From contig JADRCO010001262.1 in assembly GCA_021464525.1 (NCBI GenBank), positions 1 to 20,809 of the forward strand: 20,809 bases of DNA, in the 5' to 3' direction. The translations under genes and the position numbers were made by a program. Position 1 is the first letter of the stretch, and every line of letters starts with the position of its first letter. Below are positions 1 to 9,426 of this stretch, one piece after another. The notes under the pieces are model-generated. The model did no database searches, was not told the DNA's origin, and worked only from the letters and a program-made list of their open reading frames with translations. The DNA comes from Rhizophagus sp. LPA8_4_AMF (taxonomy: Eukaryota > Glomeromycota > Glomeromycetes > Glomerales > Glomeraceae).

Positions 1-819
1 TAAAATTTATTTTGCTTCGCGATCAAAATATAATTACCGAAAATAATCATCCGGATCATGTGCACAGATCATGTGTAACCTAGTAACAAATCCTTTTACA
101 TGGTGATGCTAGGCCGCTAGGGTCGTTGCACCATTAACACTTAGTAGTTAGTCCCGTGCTCATGTATAAATACATGTAAATCCTATTCTATATGTATTAA
201 CACGTGACATACCACCGCCACAATGACAAAATCGAACAACAACATCCCTTTGTATTATTATTTTCGGAATAATCCCTTATTTCCGTAAAAATAGCATGAT
301 TAATATGATTAGCATTTATTAATTTAGGAATCTCAATTTATTGGACCCATTTTATTTTTACAGAAATATATTGATTTCAAAACGTTGTATCTTACCCTTG
401 TTTGCGCTTTTTTTCTTCAATTAGTAAGTATCGGCCGCAACATTCGTAGTACAATGCAGGACGTATTAATTGTTAATTACATTTTACTTAAATATAAAAC
501 TCTCCTAAAATTCTTGATAATATTAATTAAACTTATATAATAATATAATAATTTAATAAACTTATTTGGTTCGTGATACTTGAATCAACAATAAATTTTC
601 TATTTAAATACCAATAAAAAGTATTAAATTTCAATATTTTTTTTTCCTACCTTATAATCATTTTCATTCATTTTCATACACTTCGCTCTTTTATTCTTTC
701 CGTAAAAATCTTCTCGGCTGGCCGAGCCTGTCTTCCTCTAGAATTTTAATATTATCAAGACATTACAAAACTTCTATACATACATTTCTCATACATACAT
801 ATTTAGAAAATTAAAAAAA
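1..819. other. Upstream region of the NADPH oxidase gene, no gene seen
   Basis: I see no coding region here on either strand. It is AT-rich and presumably holds the promoter and 5' leader of the plus-strand oxidase gene at 820. Visible elements are an E-box CACGTG at 201-206, an inverted repeat CATGTAT-AA-ATACATG at 161-176, a TTTAAATA stretch near 603-610 and a GC-rich palindrome at 713-726. No TATA element is convincing. Confidence 0.6.
713..726. promoter_or_regulatory. GC-rich palindrome upstream of the NADPH oxidase
   Basis: CTCGGC-TG-GCCGAG is a perfect 6+6 inverted repeat with a 2-base centre, about 94 bp upstream of the oxidase start codon. It contains CGG-N4-CCG, the arrangement of half-sites bound by many fungal Zn2Cys6 dimers. 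It stands out against very AT-rich surroundings. A binding role is inference. Confidence 0.35.
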
Positions 820-3025
820 ATGGATAAAAATAACAATATACCAGGATATAATCCATATTTTGATGATGGAAGCAACGATAGGTATCCATCGGAATACGAA
901 ACTATGAAAACATATGTTAATGCTTCGGGCTTTAGAGATAGTTATGAAGCAACGGGAATGCCAAATAATATAATTTACCCGGAAGAAGTTGCACTTCAGA
1001 GACAAAGTTCTACCAAAAAACTTTTGGATAAGGAAGTTGCTCGTGGAGATTCAATGAAAAAACTAACAAGGGGCGATTCAGAAAAAAAATTGCAAACGCT
1101 TAATAAATTTGACCCCACAAATGCATATAATAGTTCTGTAACTGTTAAGAAACCAGTTACTAATTATGAAAAGTTTCAAGCTTGGATGATTAACGAAGGT
1201 AAATAAAGCAATGTAACACAAATAAAACATACATATCGCATCACGTGTAGAATTTTAATTAATCAAACCTTTCTAAAATATTTATGTAGGCTCACGCAAA
1301 ATATTTACCGTATCATGGGTTATTATTCATGCATTAATATTTTCGATGGCTTTCCTCAATTACTTTTTTAGTGATAATTTGAATGGACCAAGAGAAGCCT
1401 TTGGAATGACATATGTATTTGCACGATCAGCAGCCGTAGTTCTCCATTTTGACGCAGCCGTGATTTTATTCCCTGTTTGCCGTAATTTAGTTTCTATTGT
1501 TCGTCAAACTCCCCTTAATAATGTTATTTCATTTGATGAAAATATCGAATTTCATAAAGCCATTGGTTGGTCTATATTATTTTTCACAATAGTTCACACC
1601 GTATCTCATTGGGTTAATTTCTATCGCTTGGCAGTAGCAAAAAATGGAGGAGTTCTTATGTGGCTTCAGCTTAATTTTGCAACTGGACCTGGATTAACCG
1701 GATATGTTATGCTTATTTCTTTACTTATTATGGTTGCTACGGCCACACAAAAAGCTAGACGTGCTCATTTCAATAGATTCTGGTATCTTCATCATCTTTT
1801 TATTCCATTCTTTGGTGCATGGGCTTTCCACGGTGCTTTCTGTATGATTCAACCTGATAGAGAACCAAAATGTAGTGATATTGCTTCATTCTGGAAATAT
1901 TGGGTTGCATCTGGTACAATTTATATTGGAGAACGTATTCTCCGAGAAATTCGTGCTCGTCAAACGACTTATATTTCAAAAGTTGTTATGCATCCATCCA
2001 AAGTTGTCGAAATTCAAATTAAAAAGAACAATATTACAACTAAAGCTGGCCAATATATTTTCTTATGTTGTCCTGAAGTTTCAATTTGGCAATGGCATCC
2101 ATTTACATTAACTTCAACTCCAGAGGAAGATTATATCTCGGTACATATTCGTGTTGTTGGTGATTTTACTAAGGCACTAGCTAAAAAATTAGGATGTAAT
2201 TTTGAAGAAGAAGCTAAATTAAGAAAAAAGAATATGGACCGTATTAAGAGTCAGTATGATGGAATTGATATTTCTTCAGGCAATCCCGAACTTCAAAAAG
2301 TTTTACCAAGAGTTATGGTTGATGGCCCATTTGGTAGTGCTTCCGAAGACGTATTCAAATTCGAAGTTGCTATGCTTGTAGGTGCTGGTATTGGTGTCAC
2401 TCCATTTGCTAGTATCCTTAAGAGTATCTGGTAAGAAATTTTAACAAAAAAATTTACTTAAATATGGTTTTAAATAACTTATACTAAATAAAAGGTTATT
2501 TTTCTTTTAGGTATCGTGTCACTTATCCGAAGAAAGCCACCAAACTACGAAAAGTTTACTTCTTCTGGATTTGCCGTGATTACGATTCCTTTGAATGGTT
2601 TCAATCATTATTATTAGCTATAGAAGAACAGGACATTCAACAATTTATTGAGATTCACACTTATTTAACAGGCCGTTTACGTCATTCGGAAGTTGGTAAT
2701 ATTCACGTTAATGATGATGGAAACGTTAAAGATACTATTACAGGACTTCGTTCACCAACACAATTTGGACGTCCAAATTGGGATAAAATCTTTGCAAATA
2801 TGAGAGATCAACATCCTGCTACTGATGTTGGTGCATTTTTCTGTGGACCTAAACCACTTGGTAAACAAATACATACAAAATGTAATTTATGGAGTCAAGG
2901 TTTTGAGGATGGCACAAGATTTTACTTTGGAAAAGGTAATATTTTATTTATTTACTAAAAATGTTTATATTTCGGAAATTCATAACTAATCATTTAATTT
3001 TTTTTCTTAAACAGAAAACTTTTAA
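820..3025 (+). CDS. NOX: NADPH oxidase catalytic subunit (fungal Nox, gp91phox-like)
   Basis: This membrane flavocytochrome passes electrons from cytosolic NADPH through FAD and two haems to oxygen, making superoxide outside the cytosol. In fungi it serves hyphal growth, differentiation and host interaction. Exons are 820-1198, 1290-2430, 2511-2935 and 3015-3025 (651 aa); introns are 91, 80 and 79 bp, all GT-AG. Haem ligand histidines are His215/His229 and His294/His307, spaced 14 and 13 as in gp91phox. FAD binding is HPFTLTS at 396-402, NADPH binding GAGIGVTPF at about 491-499, and FFCGPKP lies around Cys618. The protein ends in KENF, the classic Nox C-terminus, recovered only by splicing to an 11-bp last exon. 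About 126 residues precede the first membrane region. This is longer than a typical NoxA, has no EF-hand, and carries three R-x-x-S-x-K-K-L motifs. Assignment as Nox is very secure; the A/B subtype is not resolved. Confidence 0.96.
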
Positions 3026-4175
3026 AAATACAATTTTTAAAAAAAATGTTAAAAATTTTTGTCGCTTAAATATCATAGAAAATAGACGAATCAGTCCACA
3101 TCACAATTTCTATAAATTATTTTTTTTAGTAAATTTTACTACTTTTTTTTCAATCTTTTTTAATGTACGAATAAGTCAAAGAGTTAATAATAATATTGTA
3201 AATGTAATTAAAAGTAGAGTTGGTACGATAATATTTTGTTTTAATTTTTTTCTTTGTAATAAACTTTTTTTGATTGTATTATTTTTTATACAGAATCTGT
3301 CAAACAGAAACGTATTTATTATTATTAATATAAACAGTAAATGCACGTCGATACTTAAAACCCCTTAAACTTGAAACGGCTGAAAGCTGAAACTCATTTC
3401 GCAGATCTTCAGTCTAGAAATTTTATTATCCAACAGAATATCTAATTATAAATATAAATTATGTTTTATCGTATGATTTATACAGTATTATTTTTCTTCA
3501 TTATATGCATTATATGTACATGATAAACAAATAATTTTAGATGAGGCAAGACGATCCCATAGGGGGTTAGGGCGTAACATATAGTAGATATCCAATTTCT
3601 AATTGTATCTAAAATTTTTACACCTCTGTAACAAAAATAAATAAAATTTTATATTCATTTAAAAATGAGAATTATAGTTCGGTGAACAAAAACAGCCCAA
3701 AACTGGATTATTACATTCATGTTTCTACACAATCTTTCCATTATTATTATTGTTCTTAGATTACTTGTAATCTGTGTACCACATAGTCGAACTCAAATTT
3801 ATAATACTCCAAAAACAATAATAACCTAAAGAGTTTTTTAAAAAGTAAACAACCTCAATTGTATTAGGCATTTTCACGTTAATTTATTTATAAAAAAAAA
3901 AGTTTTTTTTAATGATTCCGAATTCCGAAGCAGCAAAGTTAAACGGCGTCAAATCACGTAATAATTTCACATGACATCAAAGTAAAAAACGTCATTGATA
4001 TTATGATGGTAATTTAATTACAATTTAAATCATACTTTAATTCATCATTTTGTACAAAAAAAAAGATAAATGAAAGAAATATATAAGGTCAATGCAAATT
4101 TCTTAAGTTTTGTCCTAAGTGTACGTCTATTATTCTAAGTATTAACAGAGAAAACTTTTATACAAATAATAATAA
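3026..4175. other. Intergenic region between convergent genes, no gene seen
   Basis: This stretch lies between the 3' ends of the oxidase gene (plus) and the Kre9-like gene (minus). It is AT-rich with poly-A and poly-T runs. A 135-codon open frame over 2961-3368 overlaps the last intron and exon of the oxidase and is almost all Phe, Ile, Asn and Lys, as expected by chance at this base composition. I see no RNA gene or mobile element. Confidence 0.55.
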
Positions 4176-4767
4176 TTAATAATATTCTTTCTCTTTCTTC
4201 TCGTAACCACCACCATAACCGTACTCATCAGTTTTGTAAATTTTGAACTTTCCACTAGATCCTTTACATTCTTCATTATCTTTGAGGAATACAACGGCAA
4301 TAAATTCATGCTTAACGTTCCAGTCTTTACCGATTTCGAAATTAACATTTCCAGTTCCGCATTTGCTCTAATATAAATCAAATTTTTCTTTTTTTTTAGC
4401 ATTTGAAAATAAACATTAGAATTAAGGAGAGTTATGTGATACTTACTTTATCCTCGAAGACAACTTTATCAGTATTCTTGTCTATAACTTTGATTACAAC
4501 TACGGCTATTTTATTCAAAATTTTTTCGTTAGTTATGTCATAAATTAAATAAATGATTTTTAAATATATAAGAAGTTCAAAAAATTTACCATCGGATGGA
4601 ATGTGTAAAGACCACCAGCTGATATTTTGGGTAGATTTGACAGCCCATGGGCCATGTCCCGGACTAGTGACATGAATTTCTTTGCTACCGCTTTCGCTTG
4701 GAGTTGGAGAAGCAACAACAAATGTTGCAATTAAGATAGTAATTAGTAAAAGAGAAAAAAATTTCAT
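4176..4767 (-). CDS. Small secreted Kre9/Knh1-like protein (142 aa)
   Basis: Exons are 4767-4590, 4505-4447 and 4367-4176; introns are 84 and 79 bp with GT-AG ends, and the middle exon is only 59 bp. Residues 1-19 form a clear signal peptide (MKFFSLLL... VVA/SP). The mature part opens with IHVTSP and GPW, then NISWWS, alternating beta-strand segments (VVVIKVIDK, EFIAVVFL) and ends near GKFKIYK. That order matches the N-terminal Ig-like domain of Kre9/Knh1 and related Ser/Thr-rich GPI-anchored wall proteins (Pfam family Kre9_KNH). Cys82 and Cys113 could form one disulfide, and Asn48 lies in an N-glycosylation sequon. The tail is a short Gly/Tyr/Lys stretch (DEYGYGGGY...). No GPI signal or Ser/Thr-rich region follows, so the product is probably free and secreted, acting at the wall or apoplast. 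Domain call is from pattern; function is unknown. Confidence 0.8.
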
Positions 4768-4852
4768 TTTGAGTATTTTGGTTTGAATTGTTTAGATTTA
4801 AGTGTAAAAACTAGACTTTGAAGTTTATTTTGAAGCGAGGAAAAGTCCACTG

Positions 4853-4860
4853 CTTAAATA
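4853..4860 (-). promoter_or_regulatory. TATA-like element of the Kre9-like gene
   Basis: On the minus strand this reads TATTTAAG, 85 bp upstream of the start codon at 4767. It is followed by a pyrimidine-containing leader. Position and sequence suit a core promoter, but AT-rich DNA produces such matches easily. Confidence 0.35.
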
Positions 4861-6160
4861 CTTTTTGTATAATCCGATTTTTTTTTTTTCGAACGAGACT
4901 ATCTCCCGTGAAGTCTTTTTTTTTTATTCAAGCCTCAAGTTTAATACTTGTTATAAATCGATCATAGACCCCGCAAAGCCCATTACTTAGAATTTGGTAT
5001 AGATAAAATACACCAAAACACCGCATTGATAAGCCTTTAAGAAATACTGGAATTTTGAATTAATTTGATGTTTAATGGCTTTTTATGGCTTAAATCGTTA
5101 ATCACGGTATGGCTTAGAATAAATCGATGAGTCGCAGTTCGATCTGCTCGATCTCAAATTTAGATCATATGTGCGTTGCACTTCTTATTGTATATATATA
5201 AATTACAAATAAAGGCTTATTTTTGAGTTACTTTTATTTAAATTTTTAGAATTAGTTCTTTGAAATTATTAATATGGCTTTTGCATATCGAATCTATCCG
5301 ATATCATTCTAGAATTAAAAAATAAAACAATGCCTGACAACAGCCACGATATTGAAAGAATAATATGATAATAATAATTAATAAAAGCATGTGTGTGAGG
5401 CTAATGAGCTGTCATAGATTGTGAAATGTCATTTCAATATTCGGTATAAATCGAATAAAGGAAATGTCTTTTTTGAGAAATTTATATTATAAAACGAAAT
5501 TACCTTGTTTGATATCAAAGACGTAAGCCTTCTAATTATTTTTCTAAAAAGGAAAAGTCGTATTTCGAATAACCTAAGCCCTAAATGACCAATAATTGAT
5601 CTGGCTAACTTGAAATGTTAATTAAACTTATCGGTAAAAAAACCTGTTCGCAAAAAAAATTTTTATATGCATCATGATTTTAATGACTCAAAAGTTAATA
5701 TAAAATATACTTTGACTAATATTGATCATAATGTACGCGTTTTCGTTTTGAGATAAATTGAAAGAGAATTTACGCAGTTTTATGATATATAATAGTATTT
5801 AACGTCAATTAAATTCTGTTAATTTCGATATTTCGTTCATCTCCACCTTGGGATCCGTTGAATCCGTTGCTTGATTGCTTGAACGGATAATTATTAATTT
5901 AGGTCGATCACTTAAGTAGAGCTTAGCTTAGCAGATAGATAAAGTCTTACTTATTAATTTTGCGGTCTTGCGAATATCCGGTATCCGTTATTCCGACCAA
6001 AATCTATTTGCTGTTAAATATAAAACTTTAAATTATGAAGAATATTCTTTTAATATTTTTTTGATTTCTCTTACAGTACCTTAAATTACGATTTTATTAT
6101 TATTCAAATGGATGCTTTATGAACCCTTGCTATGTTAAAAAATTGAATCACAGTGCCAGG

Positions 6161-6366
6161 CCTGTCGGAAGCCAGTAATAGCGAGTTTCCGTCAAGGCAG
6201 CCTCACCGTAAATAACGAGATGGGTTTTTGGGTACATAAACGTGAATATGACCGGGATAACATTTATTACTGTAGATTATGATGAACAATAGTGATAATT
6301 AAATATTGTTATTTCGTAATAGAACCTGTTGGAAACCAGCGACAACGAGTTGTCCAAATAGGCAAC
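6161..6366. repeat. Pair of diverged ~42 bp direct repeats
   Basis: Copy 1 is 6161-6201 and copy 2 is 6325-6366, 164 bp apart. Over the first 27 bases (CCTGT.GGAA.CCAG... CGAGTT) they agree at 21 positions, and all six differences are transitions. After one single-base length change both end in GGCA[GA]C. Each copy can fold: copy 2 has GACAAC-GA-GTTGTC, copy 1 pairs CGGAA with TTCCG. They are more GC-rich than their surroundings. They are probably fragments of an interspersed repeat; no family recognised. Confidence 0.55.
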
Positions 6367-7099
6367 TGATCTTATGTGAACAATTTACGTACTTCGGTTA
6401 TTGTACTTTATTATAGCCAATCGCCCAATCTATTATCATACTAACGAGAAAAAAAGTTCCAAGTTTCATTGATAATGTTTAAAACCTCTTAGTTATTTCC
6501 GTTTCGTTCATCCGTCTACCAATTAATAAGCTTAGATTTTGCATTAGCAAAATGTGGATAAACTTTATATACGGTTGTCTAATGTGCATCGATCAATAAA
6601 ATATTTCTTGTAAAAGGACAACAGCTACTATTATATTTATAACTGCAAGACTGCGAAAATTATATTTTGGCAGAGAATTTCAATCGGGTGCTATATATTT
6701 TTTTTTTTTGTAAATACGAACATACACGCATAAAAACCATGTACAGTATTTACGAATTTTTTACCCGAAAAAATATCTACCCAATCTAACCAATGGACTT
6801 TCTTGAATAGTCAAAGAAGTTATAGATTAATTGAAAGGTTTGCTTTGTAAATGAAACTATAAATAAAATAAGATTTGCATTGGAGTTTAAGAAGTTCACA
6901 ATCATAACAATCCAAGTACAATGTCATTATAATTAAAATCAAAAGGATGATGATACAATAAAAAGAAAATAACTTTTACGTCAAAATATTATTGCAAAAT
7001 ATAATAAATATAATAAATCAAATACAAGTCAATAGATTATTGAGTCTATAAATTATTATAGGATAGAAAAAAATAAGATTTGAAAGTAAAAAAATTACA

Positions 7100-8463
7100 T
7101 TATTTAAAAGAATCACAAATTTCTTTTACAATATAACCAACTTTTTCAAAATCATTTAAATCTGTATAAATTTGTGCACTAGCTCTAATATACCAATATT
7201 TATTATGTTTAAATACTACAACAGCAAAATTATACTTATTAATCATTAAATCCAAAAATTTTTTCTCAGTAAATTCTTCATTTGATGTAGGAATTGGTAA
7301 CCTAATATTGACCATATTTTGAATAATACTTTCTGGTCCAATTATTTCCGTACCAAGAATTGAAGAAATTAAATTTCCTCCTTCAATAGCCAATTTTTTG
7401 CAATAATTTTGAATCTTTTCTTCACCACCAATTTTTTTGCGAAATTCCAAAGCAGCATGAATCGCTAAAAATGAACTAAAAATAGACGTATATTATTTTA
7501 TTTTCTAATATTATATAAATTTAATACGTAAAAAAATACATTCACTAGTTCACTCACCTAAAATCTTGTGTTCCAATCCATGAGAATTCGGAAACAAACC
7601 CTTCATGTAATAATAAACTTGTAACAGAAGGATGAATCTTTTTCTGATGTTTATATGGAACATATAGAATAGCAGAACTTTTAGGTGTATATAACCATTT
7701 GTGACAATTTGTCGCAAAAAAATCTGGTTCAATTTCTTTAATATTTAGAGGAATTTGACCAATTGCATGGGCTCCATCAACGATAGAAAGAATATTATTT
7801 TGTCTCAAAATAGAAATCATACGTTGAAAAGGTACAATAGCTCCTGGGAGGATTAGGAACAAAATTAATTTTATGGCATTACATAAAAATAATAATAATA
7901 ATAATAAAGGATTACAAACCGGGAGTAGAAGATATAGCATCAATTACGGCCAATTTGATTTTCGTATTTGGTTTTTGTTTTTCCTCTTCAATGACTTTGA
8001 CAAATTTATCAATTAAATCATCATCTGATATAGGATAATTTACTTCAATTTTGATAAGTTCAACTTTTCCATCATATATTTCACGAATATATTCTAATAG
8101 CTTTCCTATAGCAGCATAAACTGTTGAAAAATAAAGTAGTTTATCACCTTCTTCATATTTCAAACTTTTCAAAACTGCATTAATACCAGTTGAAGTATTT
8201 TGTACAAAAACCACTTCATTTGTTTCAGCATTTATAAATTTTGCTACAGTTTCTCTAGCTTTACATAATTCTAATTCTAAATCTCTGCGAAAAAATTTGT
8301 CGGGATTAGTCTCCATTTTATCTTGATATTCACGGAAAGCTTCTTGAACGACTTTAGGAATAGTTCCATAAGATCCATGATTAAGTGGTATATAATCATT
8401 ATCTAAAAGAAATTGTGATCGCATTGGATGTCCAAATTTAAAAGTTGATTCTTCTTTTGACAT
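7100..8463 (-). CDS. Class V aminotransferase-fold PLP enzyme, Egt2/isopenicillin-N-epimerase-like
   Basis: Exons are 8463-7920, 7843-7558 and 7475-7100 (401 aa, usual length for the family); introns are 76 and 82 bp, the first with a GTTTGT donor and an internal ATT repeat. LNHGSYGTIP (27-36) is the N-terminal signature shared by isopenicillin-N epimerase-like enzymes and fungal Egt2. NTSTG (89-93) would hold the PLP phosphate. DGAHAIGQ has Asp204 and His207 for the PLP ring, and Lys230 in NCHKW is the Schiff-base lysine. GTQDF follows, and Arg374 in WIRASAQIY is positioned to bind the substrate carboxylate. The closest group I recall is hercynylcysteine sulfoxide lyase (Egt2), which releases ergothioneine in the cytosol. 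Cysteine desulfhydrases share the same signatures, so the substrate is not proven. All catalytic residues are present. Two RTCACGTG sites lie 350-400 bp upstream. Confidence 0.93.
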
Positions 8464-8808
8464 TATTATTAAAGATTACTTTGAATTTTGATAAGTATTA
8501 TTGGAAAAAAAAATTCTAAGAAAGAAAAAATTAAAGATTTAAAAGATCAGCATTTTTTTAAGGGCAAATTATAAAAGGTTGAATCTGCAAATCATCACGA
8601 GCTTAAATGAAATTATACGCAAAAAAGAAATGTATATCAGATATGGTTATTATGGGTACAGACTACAGACGTACAGTACGATTTCCCGTATACCCATTTT
8701 CTCGAATATATATGATTATATAGATAATTGGTTGGAAGGAAATGCAGGGTACACATCACACATATCACGGGACATATTGCGGATTTTCCTTATTTAGTAA
8801 GGCTTACG

Positions 8809-8861
8809 ATCACGTGCTACTGCGGACGGCTATATAAGGAAGATTCAAATTATCACGTGAT
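8809..8861. promoter_or_regulatory. Two Cbf1-type E-boxes (ATCACGTG)
   Basis: ATCACGTG at 8809-8816 and the perfect palindrome ATCACGTGAT at 8852-8861 sit about 350 and 390 bp upstream of the PLP enzyme start codon. Both match RTCACRTG, the Cbf1 (bHLH) consensus known from yeast sulfur-metabolism and centromere sites. I see no adjacent Met31/32 motif. Binding here is inference. Confidence 0.4.
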
Positions 8862-9354
8862 TGATGTGATACGTACCAACTACCAACGGTACCAAAATAC
8901 CAAATGCTCACGACCACCATACCTGCAAATGAATCATTTCCCCGATTGTCTATTTCCAGAACTGGATCATTTTCCGGAACTCCAATTTTCCTGGATTAAT
9001 AAATGATGTATAGGTTTCTTTTTAGCCCATTCCATTTTGGAATAATAAATATAAAAATGAATATAATAAAAATATCAACTTCTTTACGTGAGAAGAAGAA
9101 CATCTGATCTACTACACAGTAATTAAGTACAAATTTAATAACTTGACAATAAAATTCTCGACGCAATAATTCCTTAATCTTTGTTATTATTTATTGGAAA
9201 TTGGAATGATCTAGTTCCGAAAATGAGCATTCAGAAAATTGGGAAAATGGCATTCGGAAAAAGGTCACGACAAGGGGCTTTTATATGTGCACATTACTTA
9301 CTGTGCATTCATGAAAAAAGTAAAATTTATTATTATAGAATAAACAACATTTAT

Positions 9355-9399
9355 TTGAAAAAAAAGCACAATTCAAGTTGAAAAAAAGTACAATTCAAG
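9355..9399. repeat. Tandem 22-23 bp repeat in the 3' flank of the DPBB gene
   Basis: Two adjacent units, 9355-9377 and 9378-9399, have the form TTG-A(7-8)-G-[C/T]-ACAATTCAAG. They differ by one A and one transition. Read on the minus strand they start 28 bp after the stop codon of the DPBB gene, so they probably lie in its 3' UTR. The TTGAA/TTCAA ends of each unit are mutually complementary. Confidence 0.6.
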
Positions 9400-9426
9400 A
9401 AGAAAAATAAAAGAACATGCGTAAAT

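Larger units (their letters stand above)
4768..7099. other. 2.3 kb intergenic region, no gene seen
   Basis: It contains the promoter side of the Kre9-like gene and the 3' side of the PLP enzyme gene. I find no supportable reading frame. Notable items are three spaced ATGGCTT words at about 5075-5120 and a duplicated ~42 bp element at 6161 and 6325. Poly-T runs occur at 4880-4888 and 6699-6709. Confidence 0.55.
8464..9426. other. Intergenic region: promoter of the PLP enzyme gene, 3' side of the DPBB gene
   Basis: Two short overlapping frames on the plus strand (8579-9006) have no recognisable protein character and lack support. The region holds a TATA-like TTTTATAATT (minus strand, 8576-8567, about 105 bp from the start at 8463), two E-boxes at 8811 and 8854, TTCC-rich degenerate segments at 8941-8995 and 9195-9260, and a tandem 22-23 bp repeat next to the DPBB gene's stop codon. 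Confidence 0.55.

Noticed and set aside
2961..3368. 135-codon plus-strand open frame after the oxidase
   Set aside because: It overlaps the last intron and exon of the oxidase, and its composition (Phe, Ile, Asn, Lys) is what AT-rich non-coding DNA gives. No domain or signal is visible.
5115..5160. Hammerhead-ribozyme-like GATGAGTCGC
   Set aside because: The CTGATGA core is not complete and no matching GAAA with closing stems follows.
8579..9006. Two overlapping short plus-strand frames
   Set aside because: No protein-like features. The DNA is better explained as promoter region with E-boxes and degenerate repeats.
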